64,000 nt of DNA from Capillimicrobium parvum (GCF_021172045.1 NZ_CP087164.1:4278001-4342000); one strand, 5' to 3'; counted from the first letter of the stretch, positions 1 through 9,038 are shown. Translations and numbers: made by a program. Notes: generated by a model from the letters alone, not told the origin.

Positions 1-2
1 AC

Positions 3-140
3 ACCCCCGAGCCGGTGTCGGCCTACGACGGCTGCCGGACGCTGATCGCCGCGCTCGCCGTCCGGGAGTCCGCCACGCACCGGCGCCCCGTCCAACTGCT
101 CGACATGCCCGCCCCTGCCCGCGTCCGCGTCGCCGCCTGA
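3..140 (+). CDS. C-terminal end of a probable Gfo/Idh/MocA-type oxidoreductase (partial)
   Basis: An open frame enters from the left edge and stops at TGA 138-140, three bases before the next start codon. Only the last 45 residues are visible. The segment around YDGCRTLIAALAVRESA resembles the C-terminal helix with which Gfo/Idh/MocA sugar dehydrogenases usually end. That fits the sugar-nucleotide setting and the complete paralogue at 35778-36881. The family call rests on this short tail and is weak; what is firm is that a coding frame ends here just upstream of a glycosyltransferase. Confidence 0.4.
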   Translation, partial: TPEPVSAYDGCRTLIAALAVRESATHRRPVQLLDMPAPARVRVAA

Positions 141-143
141 ACC

Positions 144-992
144 ATGATCCGATTCGTCATCCCCGCATACAACGAGGTCGAGAACATCCCGGCCCTCATG
201 GCCGACCTCGGCCCCCGCGCCGCCGCGCTCGGCGCCCGCATCATCTTCGTCGACGACGGCTCGACCGACGGGACTGCCGAGGCGATCGAGGAGCACCGCG
301 ACGGCCTGCATCTGGCGATCGTGCGCCACCGGGTCAACCGCGGCCTCGGGACCGCGATCAACTCGGGCCTGCGCGCGGCGCTGGGCGAGGCCTCCGACGA
401 CGACGCGATCGTGACGATGGAGGCCGACAACACCTCCGACCTCGACGACCTGCCCCGCATGATGGAGCGCTTCGCCGCCGGCTCCGACATCGTGCTCGCG
501 TCGGTCTACGCGCCGGGCGGCGAGATCATCGGCGTGGCGCGGTGGCGGCTGGCCGCGTCGCGAGCCGTCTCGAACACGTTCCGCTGGATCGGCGGGCTCG
601 AGGAGATCCACACGCTCAGCTCCCTGTTCCGGGTGTACCGCGCCGGGACGCTGCGCCGCGCGGCGGAGACGTACGGCTACCTGCTCGTACGGGAGCCCGG
701 CTTCGCGGCCAACGTCGAGCTCCTGCTCAAGCTCTACAACGCCGGCGCGAACGTCGCCGAGGTGCCGACGGTCAACGACTGGTCCAAGCGGCAGGGCGTC
801 TCGAAGATGTCCCTGCGGCCGACCATGCTGGCCTACGGGCGCCTCGTCGCCGCCCAGCTCGTCGGCCGCATCCAGCCGCCGCCGATGTCGCCCCTCGACG
901 AGCTGTCGCCCACCCCGGCCCTGGCCTCGCCGCAGCGCGCGCGGGCCCTCCAGGCCCGGCCCGAGCGGGCCGAGCTGCCCGCGGCGCGATGA
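144..992 (+). CDS. Family 2 glycosyltransferase (dolichol-phosphate-mannose-synthase-like)
   Basis: A 282-residue GT-A fold glycosyltransferase without membrane segments. The N-terminus MIRFVIPAYNE leads to the nucleotide-sugar motif VDDGSTDGT (about residues 36-44), and an acidic metal-binding region (EADNTSD) follows near residue 95. The C-terminal third (WSKRQGVSKM) is typical of DPM1-like enzymes that add a sugar to a polyprenyl phosphate or a growing glycan. The ATG lies 3 bp after the upstream stop, and the 3' end overlaps the next gene by 4 bp (ATGA), so it is part of a coupled operon. The sugar donor cannot be read from sequence. Confidence 0.85.
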   Translation: MIRFVIPAYNEVENIPALMADLGPRAAALGARIIFVDDGSTDGTAEAIEEHRDGLHLAIVRHRVNRGLGTAINSGLRAALGEASDDDAIVTMEADNTSDLDDLPRMMERFAAGSDIVLASVYAPGGEIIGVARWRLAASRAVSNTFRWIGGLEEIHTLSSLFRVYRAGTLRRAAETYGYLLVREPGFAANVELLLKLYNAGANVAEVPTVNDWSKRQGVSKMSLRPTMLAYGRLVAAQLVGRIQPPPMSPLDELSPTPALASPQRARALQARPERAELPAAR

Positions 993-2332
993 CGACCGGC
1001 GCGCGCCCACGCGCGGCCATCGTGGGCGGCGGGGTGCTCGGCACGGTGCTCACGCTGCGCCTCGCGCAGGCGGGGTGCGACGTCACGCTGCTCGAGCGGG
1101 CCGAGACGCTCGGCGGTCTGGCCGGGACCTTCGACTTCGACGGCCACCGCGTCGACCGCTTCTACCACGTGATCGTGCCGTCCGACGCACGCATGATCGG
1201 CCTCGCGGAGGAGCTGGGCCTGGGCGGCGAGCTGCGGTTCCGCCCGGTGGAGGCCGCGTTCTGGGCCGGCGGGCGCATGTACCCGCTCGACGGCGTCGGC
1301 GACCTCCTGCGCTTCGGCCTGCTCTCGCCGTCCGCGCGCCTGCGCCTGGCGTGGTTCGTCGCCCAGTGCCAGCTGCGGCGCCGGTACGAGTCGCTGGAGG
1401 ACGTCCCGCTGGAGCGATGGCTGCGCCGCCACTGCGGAAGGCAGGTCGTCGAGCGCATCTGGCGCCCGCTGCTGGACTCGCGCTTCGACGGCCGTCACGA
1501 CGAGCTTCCGGCGACATACCTGTGGGCGCGCACGAACCGGATGCGCAGCGCGCGATCGCAGGGAGGCTCCGAGACCATGGGCCACCTCGTCGGCGGCCAC
1601 GAGCGCCTCATCGAGGCGGCCGGCGCCGCCGCCCGCGAGCTGGGCGCCGACATCCGCCTCGGCGCGGGCGTGGAGACGCTGGCGACCGACGGCGGCCGCG
1701 TGACCGGCGTGGTCGTCGACGGCGAGACCGAGCGCTTCGACCTCACGATCCCGACGCTGCAGGCCCCCGCGCTCGGCCGCCTGCTCCCGGAGGAGCTGCA
1801 GGACCTCATGGCCGCCTACCCGAGCCGCCACCTCGGGGTCGTCTGCCTCATCCTGAAGCTCCGGCGCTCGGTCATGCCGTGCTACGCCGTGAACATCTGC
1901 GAACCGACGCCGATCACCACGGTCGTCGAGACGTCGCACGTCCTCGGCACCGAGCACACCGGCGGACTGCGCCTGGCCTACCTGCCGAAGTACTGCGAGC
2001 GCAGCGCGCCGGAGTTCACGGAGGACGACCACTCGATCTACACCCGGTTCACCGGCATGCTCGAGCGCCTCGCACCCGGCTTCGACCACGCCGACGTCGC
2101 CGCCTGGACGGTGCAGCGCGCCCCGATCGTCGAGCCGGTGCACGCGCTCGGCCATCGACCGCGCATCGCTCCGGTGTGGGCGGGGATCGACGGGCTCGCG
2201 CTGGCCTCCGCCGGGCAGATCTATCCGCGGCTGCTCAACGGCGACTCCGTGATCGGCTTCGCCGAGGACGTCGCCGACCAGGCGGCCCGGCGCCTGCGGC
2301 CGCTTCCGGTCCGCGAGCCCGCGGTACGGTGA
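989..2332 (+). CDS. FAD-dependent amine-oxidase/protoporphyrinogen-oxidase-like protein
   Basis: A 447-residue flavoprotein. A Rossmann FAD-binding motif GGGVLG sits at residues 13-18, followed by the second-strand acid (LLERAETLGG) that binds the ribose. Proteins of this type (NAD(P)/FAD-dependent oxidoreductases related to HemY and UDP-galactopyranose mutase) are common in surface glycan clusters, where they are thought to oxidise or isomerise sugar intermediates. The ATG at 989 is chosen because it makes a 4-bp ATGA overlap with the glycosyltransferase and starts immediately before the FAD motif. An in-frame extension upstream to 542 is just read-through of the previous gene in another frame. 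The substrate is unknown. Confidence 0.8.
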   Translation: MTTGARPRAAIVGGGVLGTVLTLRLAQAGCDVTLLERAETLGGLAGTFDFDGHRVDRFYHVIVPSDARMIGLAEELGLGGELRFRPVEAAFWAGGRMYPLDGVGDLLRFGLLSPSARLRLAWFVAQCQLRRRYESLEDVPLERWLRRHCGRQVVERIWRPLLDSRFDGRHDELPATYLWARTNRMRSARSQGGSETMGHLVGGHERLIEAAGAAARELGADIRLGAGVETLATDGGRVTGVVVDGETERFDLTIPTLQAPALGRLLPEELQDLMAAYPSRHLGVVCLILKLRRSVMPCYAVNICEPTPITTVVETSHVLGTEHTGGLRLAYLPKYCERSAPEFTEDDHSIYTRFTGMLERLAPGFDHADVAAWTVQRAPIVEPVHALGHRPRIAPVWAGIDGLALASAGQIYPRLLNGDSVIGFAEDVADQAARRLRPLPVREPAVR

Positions 2333-2339
2333 CGCGCGC

Positions 2340-2368
2340 GCGAGAAACGCCGGGTCCCAGCCGTTGCT
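2340..2368 (+). promoter_or_regulatory. EPS-type promoter motif (GCGAG-N17-CGTTGCT)
   Basis: GCGAG at 2340-2344, a 17-bp spacer and CGTTGCT at 2362-2368, seven bases before the ATG of the flippase gene at 2376. It matches the motif found at ten other places in this locus and implies a nearly leaderless transcript. It starts at the very end of the preceding oxidoreductase gene, so the flippase may have its own promoter besides read-through. Confidence 0.6.
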
Positions 2369-2375
2369 TGGGACG

Positions 2376-3932
2376 ATGAGCTCCCAGACGCTGCGGGCCC
2401 CCGCCGATGCCGCTGTGCCGTCCCTCCCCGGAGCGGCGCCGCCGGCCAAGGTCGCGACCGCGCGCGCTGGGTTCGCCATGGCGATCGCCACGTTCGCCAT
2501 GGCGGGGGCATCGGCGGTCCAGGCGGTGCTCTACCTGAGCCGCTTCGGCGTCGACGGGCGCACCGACGGGTTCTTCGTCGCCTTCGCCCTGTACACGACG
2601 TTCGGCGTCTTCGGGCAGAGCATCCGCCTGACCGCCGTGCCCCTGCTCGTCGGCCGGACGCCGCGTCTCACCGCGCGCGAGTTCGCGCTGGCCCTGGTCG
2701 TGGTCGCCGTCCCGGTCATCGTGCTCACCTGCGGCCTCGCCGGCCCGCTGGCGCGCATCCTCGCCCCCGGGCTGTCCGCGGGAGACCGCGCGGTGACCTC
2801 CTCCGCACTGCCCGTGCTCGGCTGCGCGATGGCGCTGCAGCTGTGGGCGTCGGGCGGCGCGACGCTGCTCGCCGTGCGGTCGCGCTTCTCGGCGATCGCC
2901 GCGGCGTACGTGGCCGGCGCCGGATCGGGCCTCGTCGCGTTCCTCGCCCTCATGGGCTTCGCCGGCGAGCTCACGCTCGGGTGGTCGATGCTGACGATGG
3001 CCGTGGTGACGTGCGGCTCGATGCTCGTCGCCGTGCAGCGCAGCGGCGGCCTGCCCGCCGGCGATCACGCCCTCCGCGCGGCGCGGGTGCTGCGGATGAC
3101 CGGCCGCCTGCTCGGGCGCACCGTGATCTACCTCGCGGTCAACGCGCTGTTCATCGTGACCCTGGCCTTCGCGAGCCACTCGACCACCGGCGACACCACG
3201 GTGCTCTCCTACGCGTACCTGTTCTGCAGCTACCTCGTCGCCGGCACCGGCATGGCGCTCGGGATGTCGCGGATCGCCGACATGTCCCGCGCCAGCGGCG
3301 AGGAGCGCCGCGCCACCATCGTCGCGACCGTCCCCGCCGGGTTCCGCTACGCGCTGTTGATCGTCGCTCCCGCCCTCGCGCTGCTCATCGTCGGGGGCGC
3401 GCCGCTCGTGCACGCCGTCCTGCCGGGCAGCCTCGACGCCGACGGCGTTCGCTCGCTGCAGATCTTCACCCTCCTGCTCGTGCCGTGGACCGCCGCGGCG
3501 CTGCTCGTCAGCCTGCTCATGCCCGCCATGCTCGCGCTCGACCGGGCCGTCCTGCTCAACGCACTCGCCGCACCACTCGTGGTTCTGCACGTCGTGGCGA
3601 CGCTCGTGGGCAACGCCCTCTTCGGCGTCGAGGGCAGCGTCGGCGCGATGTGGGTGGCGCCCACCTGCTTCGCGGCAATCATGGTCGTCTGCCTGGCCGG
3701 CTCCCAGAGCGGGCGCGTCCTGCGCGAGACCGCGGGCGGAAGCCTGCGCTTCCTCGGGCTCGCAGCGGCCGCGTACGGCGCCGCCGCCGCCATCACCGCC
3801 GCGGTGCCCTCCACCGCGGCTGCGGCGGCGGCGTCCGTGCTCGGCACCTTCCTCTACCTCGGGGGCGCGCTGCTCGTGGCCCGCAGCCAGCTGGGCCTGC
3901 TCGCCGGCGCGCTCCGCCCGCGACCCACCTGA
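2376..3932 (+). CDS. MurJ/Wzx-like lipid-linked glycan flippase
   Basis: A 518-residue polytopic membrane protein with about 12-14 hydrophobic segments spread over its length and almost no soluble domain, as in the MOP exporter superfamily (MurJ, Wzx). The early segment with RTDGFFVAFALYTTFG resembles the MurJ/MviN N-terminus. It would flip undecaprenyl-diphosphate-linked repeat units across the membrane. ATG 2376 is preferred over an in-frame TTG at 2364 because TTG lies inside the promoter-like element. A second, unrelated-looking flippase is encoded at 20328-21869. The gene is followed by a strong hairpin and a convergent gene. Confidence 0.75.
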   Translation: MSSQTLRAPADAAVPSLPGAAPPAKVATARAGFAMAIATFAMAGASAVQAVLYLSRFGVDGRTDGFFVAFALYTTFGVFGQSIRLTAVPLLVGRTPRLTAREFALALVVVAVPVIVLTCGLAGPLARILAPGLSAGDRAVTSSALPVLGCAMALQLWASGGATLLAVRSRFSAIAAAYVAGAGSGLVAFLALMGFAGELTLGWSMLTMAVVTCGSMLVAVQRSGGLPAGDHALRAARVLRMTGRLLGRTVIYLAVNALFIVTLAFASHSTTGDTTVLSYAYLFCSYLVAGTGMALGMSRIADMSRASGEERRATIVATVPAGFRYALLIVAPALALLIVGGAPLVHAVLPGSLDADGVRSLQIFTLLLVPWTAAALLVSLLMPAMLALDRAVLLNALAAPLVVLHVVATLVGNALFGVEGSVGAMWVAPTCFAAIMVVCLAGSQSGRVLRETAGGSLRFLGLAAAAYGAAAAITAAVPSTAAAAAASVLGTFLYLGGALLVARSQLGLLAGALRPRPT

Positions 3933-3974
3933 GGGCACGTCCCCGGTCTCGGTCCCGCGGCCGGGGCCGGGGGC

Positions 3975-4012
3975 GCACGACGAGGCCGCGGCGCGCCGCG
4001 TCCTCGTCGTGC
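3975..4012. terminator. Hairpin terminator between convergent operons
   Basis: The arms GCACGACGAGG (3975-3985) and CCTCGTCGTGC (4002-4012) are perfect 11-bp complements around a GC-rich loop that can itself pair. It lies between the stops of the flippase gene (3932) and the convergent ATP-grasp-like gene (4017) and can act on both strands. No U-tract follows, as is common in high-GC actinobacteria. Confidence 0.7.
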
Positions 4013-4016
4013 CGCG

Positions 4017-5222
4017 TCAGCTCCAGCCGGACCGGCCGGCCGCTGCGTCGGCGAGGGTGGCGACGGTGCCGCGCAACAGTACGTCCGGCGCGCTGCGGCG
4101 CCAGTTGCACCACCGCTCGCCCCGGCCGACGGACAGGACCCCGCGCACCGCCGAGCGCCGCGAGGGCCACTCGAAGGCGACGGCTCCCGGCGGCGGACCG
4201 CGCAGAACCCGCACGACGTGCAGGATCTCCCGGCCCAGATGGCGGCACGTCACGATGTCGGGGCACGGGCGGCGCGGAGGGACGCGCACGGGCACCCCGA
4301 GGAGGTCCGCGACGGCGAGCGCCGGATACTCCAGCCCGCAGTGGCGCGGCAGGGCCAGGCTCTCGGGGCAGCAGCCGTGCAGGCCGATGAACCACGGGCA
4401 GCCGTCGTGGTCGCGGAGGAACTCCAGCGCGAACGGGCCGCGCCAGCCGGCCTCGCCCAGCAGGGCCTCGCAGCGGTCGAGCAGGTCCTCGTCGGGCGTC
4501 AGGGAGCGGTAGGCGCTCGGGCACGATCCGGCCGGGTCGGCCATCCGCACCGCGGTCTGCGCGCTCCAGGCGTCGAAGCCCGTCGCCGTCGCCAGGCCGC
4601 AGATGAGCTCGGTGTGTCCCCGCAGCAGCGGCTGGGCCAGGAGGGAGACCCGCTCGTCCCACCCCTCGGCCGCACGCTCGAGCGCGCCCGGGCGCAAGCA
4701 CCGCAGGCTGCGCGGCCGCATCAGACGCCCCGCATCCTCGTGGACGGTCAGGGCGGGGCGCAGGAGGACCGGGGCGGACAGCCCGAGGACGTCCGCGCGA
4801 GTGCGGCAGGGCACGGTCGGCGGCACGGCCAGGCCGACGAGCTCAGCGCCCGCGAGCTGCATACGGCGATCGAGCGCCAGGGCGGTGAGACGGCCGGTCG
4901 GCCCCGCCAGGGGGGCACCCAGATCGCCGTCGCCGGTGCCCGCCACCCGCAGCGCCATGTCATCGAGGGCGAGCACGGCGACGGGCCGCACGAGGCGCAC
5001 GAGGCTCATGATGTCCTGGCGGCAGCGGTCGGCGTCGTGCTCCGGGGCCGTAACCGAGATGACGCGCACCCCGCGCAGCAGCCGGGCCTCGCTCCGGCGA
5101 CCGGCTCGCGCGAAGACAACGACGGAGAACCCGGCATCGAGAAGGCTCCACGCCGCCTCGACCCCGCACGCGGACTCGCCGAAGCCGATCAGGACGGGCC
5201 CCGGCGCGGCCGGCCCGGTCAT
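4017..5222 (-). CDS. ATP-grasp-like protein of the polysaccharide locus
   Basis: A 401-residue protein. The N-terminal part (VLIGFGESACGVEAAWSLL) looks like the pre-ATP-grasp Rossmann domain of carboxylate-amine ligases. The C-terminal part has the ATP-grasp pattern GPFALEFLRDHDGCPWFIGL, then a Leu-rich helix ending LGLEYPALAVADLLG-like, as in uncharacterised CarB-like ATP-grasp enzymes. Some metal-binding Glu/Asn positions of the classical EINPR motif are replaced here (GLHGCC), so catalytic activity is uncertain. ATG 5222 overlaps the polymerase gene's stop by 4 bp, indicating translational coupling. A role in attaching an amino or carboxy substituent to the glycan is inference from context. 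Confidence 0.55.
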   Translation of the reverse strand: MTGPAAPGPVLIGFGESACGVEAAWSLLDAGFSVVVFARAGRRSEARLLRGVRVISVTAPEHDADRCRQDIMSLVRLVRPVAVLALDDMALRVAGTGDGDLGAPLAGPTGRLTALALDRRMQLAGAELVGLAVPPTVPCRTRADVLGLSAPVLLRPALTVHEDAGRLMRPRSLRCLRPGALERAAEGWDERVSLLAQPLLRGHTELICGLATATGFDAWSAQTAVRMADPAGSCPSAYRSLTPDEDLLDRCEALLGEAGWRGPFALEFLRDHDGCPWFIGLHGCCPESLALPRHCGLEYPALAVADLLGVPVRVPPRRPCPDIVTCRHLGREILHVVRVLRGPPPGAVAFEWPSRRSAVRGVLSVGRGERWCNWRRSAPDVLLRGTVATLADAAAGRSGWS

Positions 5223-6814
5223 CGCAACCGCTTCGACCCGGTGCGCGCCGCGCCGGCCGCCAGGGCGAACACGCTGACCACGAGCGCCGTGGTCGCGCTC
5301 GGCAGCAGACCGCGCCCGGACCGGCGCCGGCCCGACACGGCGGCCGCGCCGTCCGGCGGGGCCGCCGCCAAGGCCACGCCGAGCGCACGGGCGGGGGCGG
5401 GGCGGACGCCGAGGCGGGCCGGCCCCGGCATGGGCACCGGCCGCGTGCGGCGGCGCCGGGCGGTCTCCCCGGCTGCGCGCGGCAACCCGGTGGCGGCGAC
5501 CGTGCACACCGCCCCCGCGAACAGGAAGAGGTAGGGGGCCTGGGGGAAGGACAGGATGTCGAACAGGGCGCTGGCGACCGCGAACGCGAGCGCCGCCGCC
5601 ATGCCGGCCAGCGCCGGAGAGGCGCGCGCGGGGTCGCGCGAGCGGATCGCGGGGCGAGCGATGAGCGCCGCCGCCAGGGCCATCGCCAGGTAGGCCGCCA
5701 CGCCGAGGAACCCCACCTGGAGCAGCTGGCCGAGGTACTCGTTGTCGAGGATCCGGTACGTGTCGGCCTGGCTGATGTCGAGCGAGCCATAGCCGAAGCC
5801 GATCACCGGCCGGGTCACCACGTCGGGCGCGATCGCTGCGTAGTCCGACGTGCGGCCGGCCGACGAATCCGTGTTGAGGAAGCCCGAGAGCGACGAGATG
5901 GTCCCGAGCGCGCCGGGCGACGCAACGTGGATGAACACCGCGAGCACGAAGACCAGCGGCCACAGCCGCAGCATCTCACGCGTGCGGTACACCAGGAGGA
6001 CGGCCACCACGACGAGCGGCACGACGACGCCGGTCTTGCGCTCGGTCGACATCGCGCCGGCAATGATCAGCCCGACGGCCAGGCCGTACGCGATGCGGTG
6101 ACGCGGCACGCGCGCGTCGAGGAGGCCGAGCAGGGCGAACGGCAGGGCGATCGACAGCATGGTCGTCACGGCCAGCCCGTGCTCGGTCGGGCCCACGATC
6201 AGGGGCCGGTCGATGCGCAGCGGGTCGGGATGGATGAGCGTCGGAGACGGCTCGACGGTCGCGATGGGCTTGAGGATCACGCGACTGAACTCGTAGAACG
6301 CGTTGTAGCCCGTCTTGCGCTCGACCACGACGCCGAGCGCACAGATCGACGCCAGGACCACCGTCAGGACCGAGAACCCCCGCAGCTCCGACGGCCGCAT
6401 CGCGGCGACGGCGAACCACGCGAACAGCGCGAAGGCGACCAACAGCGCGAGCTGCCGCTGCGAGAGGTCGAGCTCGCCAAGCCGGATGACCCGCGGCAGG
6501 TTGACGATGAGGCTCGTGAACGCCACGCCGACGAAGACGGCGATCGCGCCGAGGAACCACGGCGGCCGGCGTCCGCGGGGCCGCCGGTCGCCGCCGAACA
6601 GCACCCAGCCCGCTATGAGCGCCGCAATCGCGAAACGGTCGATCTTCGAGTCCACCGGGAGGCTGACGCGGACGTCGACCGCGTTGATGGGGATCAGCCA
6701 CAGCATGACCAGGAAGCCGGCGAGCATCCACGGCAGCGGGCGCGACGTGTACGGCCAGTCGTCGGCGACCGCGCGCCGCAGCGCGACGGTCGGCTCTGCG
6801 CCCTGGGGCGTCAC
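5219..6814 (-). CDS. O-antigen ligase/polymerase-like (Wzy/WaaL) membrane protein
   Basis: A 531-residue protein with roughly 12 predicted membrane helices and a larger hydrophilic loop near residues 185-230 (YNAFYEFSRVILKPI through DRPLIVGPTEHGLAV), the arrangement seen in Wzy_C / O-antigen ligase proteins. The segment RPVIGFGYGSLDI resembles the conserved periplasmic motif of that family. It would polymerise or ligate lipid-linked glycan units outside the membrane. The start is GTG 6814, overlapping the Wzz-like gene by 4 bp (GTGA), and its own stop overlaps the ATP-grasp-like gene. The three genes therefore form a tightly coupled operon. Confidence 0.75.
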   Translation of the reverse strand: MTPQGAEPTVALRRAVADDWPYTSRPLPWMLAGFLVMLWLIPINAVDVRVSLPVDSKIDRFAIAALIAGWVLFGGDRRPRGRRPPWFLGAIAVFVGVAFTSLIVNLPRVIRLGELDLSQRQLALLVAFALFAWFAVAAMRPSELRGFSVLTVVLASICALGVVVERKTGYNAFYEFSRVILKPIATVEPSPTLIHPDPLRIDRPLIVGPTEHGLAVTTMLSIALPFALLGLLDARVPRHRIAYGLAVGLIIAGAMSTERKTGVVVPLVVVAVLLVYRTREMLRLWPLVFVLAVFIHVASPGALGTISSLSGFLNTDSSAGRTSDYAAIAPDVVTRPVIGFGYGSLDISQADTYRILDNEYLGQLLQVGFLGVAAYLAMALAAALIARPAIRSRDPARASPALAGMAAALAFAVASALFDILSFPQAPYLFLFAGAVCTVAATGLPRAAGETARRRRTRPVPMPGPARLGVRPAPARALGVALAAAPPDGAAAVSGRRRSGRGLLPSATTALVVSVFALAAGAARTGSKRLR

Positions 6815-7671
6815 CGGACGGGCTCGGCCTCGCGCCGCTCCCCGGCGCGGTCTTCCTCACCATCGGCGGCCGGCGGGCGCTCGCCCGGCCCGCTGGGCGA
6901 GCCGGGCCAGCCACCCTCCCCCTGCTCGACGATCCGTCCCGCCGCGCGCCAGTTGGAGACCAGCCGCGAGATGACGAGCAGCGCCGCACACCACACGACG
7001 AACACGAGGAAGAAGATCAGGACGCCCATCCGCATCCCCACGCCGCTGTTGACCGTCCGCGCGGCAGGCTGGCCGAGCTGGCGGATCTCGACGCGCTGGG
7101 CGGCGGGGACCAGGCGGGCCAGCTGGAGCTGGCGCACGTAGGCCGAGAGGCCCTGCGCCGCGCCCGTGGCGAGGCGGTTGGCCTCGTCCGTCGTCGGCGC
7201 CTGGGCGAAGATCGTGATGATCGGCAGCTCCGGGCTCGACTCGAACTGCAGGCGGTAGGAGTTCGTCTCGCCGACGATCTGGCTGGAGCGCTGCTCCGCC
7301 GTCGGCTCCTGCTCAGCCCGCGGCTGGTTGGTCTCGAACGGCCCCTGCGCGAAGATGAGGCCGGGGTTCACGCCCGCCTCCCGCCCGATCACGCGAAGCG
7401 CGTCGGGACTGGTCAGCAGCCGGGAGTACACCCCCGCCCGCACGATGAGCGGGTTGAGGTCCGTGCCGAGGTCGGCGAGCGACGAGTCCGGCGCGTCGAC
7501 GATGACCTGCGTGCGCGCGGTGGCGTAGGACAGCGATCGGCTCTTGAGCGCCGGTGGCGCGAAGGAGACGTGGTCGACCCGGAGAATCGCCGCGGCCAGG
7601 GCGACGAGCACGCCGAGCGTGACGAGCCACTTGCGGCTCCAGAGCGCTCTGAGGAGAAGTGCGAATTCCAT
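6811..7671 (-). CDS. Wzz-like chain-length determinant / YveK-type capsular protein
   Basis: A 286-residue protein with the classical Wzz layout: a membrane helix near the N-terminus (WLVTLGVLVALAAAIL), a long extracytoplasmic domain and a second helix near the C-terminus (GVLIFFLVFVVWCAALLVI). A Glu/Pro/Gly-rich cytoplasmic tail follows, and no kinase Walker motifs are present. It should regulate polymer length together with the coupled Wzy-like gene downstream. ATG 7671 was chosen because MEFALLLRALWSRKW is the usual start of this family; the longer frame upstream runs antisense-like through the previous gene. There is no obvious Shine-Dalgarno sequence. Confidence 0.75.
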   Translation of the reverse strand: MEFALLLRALWSRKWLVTLGVLVALAAAILRVDHVSFAPPALKSRSLSYATARTQVIVDAPDSSLADLGTDLNPLIVRAGVYSRLLTSPDALRVIGREAGVNPGLIFAQGPFETNQPRAEQEPTAEQRSSQIVGETNSYRLQFESSPELPIITIFAQAPTTDEANRLATGAAQGLSAYVRQLQLARLVPAAQRVEIRQLGQPAARTVNSGVGMRMGVLIFFLVFVVWCAALLVISRLVSNWRAAGRIVEQGEGGWPGSPSGPGERPPAADGEEDRAGERREAEPVR

Positions 7672-7736
7672 GTCGTCCGAGGAACGGCCGTCCGCGGCCG
7701 CAACTTTCGTCGGCGGCGATATGCGGGCGTGCCCGG

Positions 7737-8966
7737 TCAGGAAGCGTTCAGGCTCGACTTCAGCTTGACGCTGAGGGCGGGGCCCACGCGCTGCGCGACG
7801 GCCCGCACCCCGAGGGCGATCCCGGCCGCCACGCACGGGACCAGCACGAGCTCGTAGCGGAAGCCCGAGAAGGTCGGCCCGAGCGCCAGCAGCGCCAGGT
7901 AGCCCAGCGGGATCCCCCACAGGAGCAGGAAGAACGGGTCGCGGCGGTCGCCGAGGACGTACAGCAGCACGAGACCGGCGGCGAAGACGAGCATGACGAG
8001 CGGATGGGCGGTGGCGTAGTCGCCGTACCCCCGCGCCATGTCGCGCAGCACGCCCCCGTAGTGGTCCACGATGAACGACCAGCTCGTGTCCGGCGGGATC
8101 GTGCGGTCGTTGGCCACGAACGCGAGCTGGCCGCGGGCGTCCGCCCCGAAGAGCAGCGGCGCCGGCAGCGAGGCGAGCATGCCCGTGGCCGCGAGGGCGA
8201 CGCTGCGCCGGGATCGCACGGCCACGGCGAGGACCACCGCGGCGGCGACGAGCACGAACGAGCTGTCGCGGGTGATCGACAGCGCGAGGATGGCGGCGAA
8301 CCAGCCGCCCAGCCAGCCCGGGCTGCGTTCGATCGCGGCGAGGCCCGCCAGCAGCGCCGCGAGCATGAGCGCCACCCCCCAGCTGTCGGTGAGCGGGATC
8401 ACGCTCCAGTCACGCAGGGGCGCGAGCGCCAGCGCGCCGAGCGCGACCGCGAAGCTCGTTGCGGCCCCGAAGCGGCGGCGCAGCAGCAGGAAGAGCAGCG
8501 GCGCGACGGCCACGTACCCGAGCAGCGACCACGTGCGCAGGCTCTCCTGGCCGAGCACCGGATAGGTGGCGGCGGCCAGCGCCGGAAGCAGCCAGCGCCG
8601 GCGGTAGTACTGGCTGGCGAAGTCGACCCAGCGCGGATCGGTCACACGCCGCGGCTCGCCCGGCTCGTCAGCGTCCAGCGACCGGGCCCGGGCCCCCAGG
8701 GGGCCGAAGAAGAGCTCGTGGCGCGCGGTCTGGGCGTCCGTGCCGCGCAGCTCGAGCGTCTGGGACTGGTACATGAGCGAGTCGGGGTCCCACAGGACCG
8801 GGCCGTTCCACTGGCGCGCGAGCGACAGGGCCGCGACCACCGCCAGCACCAGGCACAGCAGGGCGGGACGCGCGGCCGTCCACCGCCAAGTCGATCCAAG
8901 GCGCGCGACCATGCCGGTCGCGGGCGGACGGGCACGGAGCGAGTCGATCCCGGTGGCGTCGGACAT
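7737..8966 (-). CDS. Polytopic membrane protein, GT-C-like
   Basis: A 409-residue protein with about 10 hydrophobic segments. After the first helix it has an extracytoplasmic loop with acidic residues (LWDPDSLMYQSQ), a position where GT-C glycosyltransferases (ArnT/PMT type) keep their catalytic Asp. I see no decisive family motif, so GT-C is a suggestion only. ATG 8966 lies 5 bp downstream of a CGTTCGT -10-like element, so the transcript is probably leaderless. It is the first gene of the leftward operon that continues with the Wzz-like gene 65 bp downstream. Confidence 0.5.
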   Translation of the reverse strand: MSDATGIDSLRARPPATGMVARLGSTWRWTAARPALLCLVLAVVAALSLARQWNGPVLWDPDSLMYQSQTLELRGTDAQTARHELFFGPLGARARSLDADEPGEPRRVTDPRWVDFASQYYRRRWLLPALAAATYPVLGQESLRTWSLLGYVAVAPLLFLLLRRRFGAATSFAVALGALALAPLRDWSVIPLTDSWGVALMLAALLAGLAAIERSPGWLGGWFAAILALSITRDSSFVLVAAAVVLAVAVRSRRSVALAATGMLASLPAPLLFGADARGQLAFVANDRTIPPDTSWSFIVDHYGGVLRDMARGYGDYATAHPLVMLVFAAGLVLLYVLGDRRDPFFLLLWGIPLGYLALLALGPTFSGFRYELVLVPCVAAGIALGVRAVAQRVGPALSVKLKSSLNAS

Positions 8967-8971
8967 GCTGC

Positions 8972-9000
8972 ACGAACGTGGCGCGCCCGCGCGGGCTTCC
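8972..9000 (-). promoter_or_regulatory. EPS-type promoter motif (GGAAG-N17-CGTTCGT)
   Basis: Read on the minus strand: GGAAG at 9000-8996, a 17-bp spacer, CGTTCGT at 8978-8972, then exactly 5 bp to the ATG at 8966. It lies back to back with the plus-strand copy at 9005-9033, so the intergenic gap holds two divergent copies of the same motif. Confidence 0.65.
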
Positions 9001-9004
9001 GCGC

Positions 9005-9033
9005 GCAAGACCGGCGGGCGCGCGCGCGTTCAT
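9005..9033 (+). promoter_or_regulatory. EPS-type promoter motif (GCAAG-N17-CGTTCAT)
   Basis: GCAAG at 9005-9009, a 17-bp spacer and CGTTCAT at 9027-9033. Five bases later a GTG (9039) opens an 8-codon mini-ORF that overlaps the start of the giant surface protein gene. Confidence 0.65.
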
Positions 9034-9038
9034 CCAGC

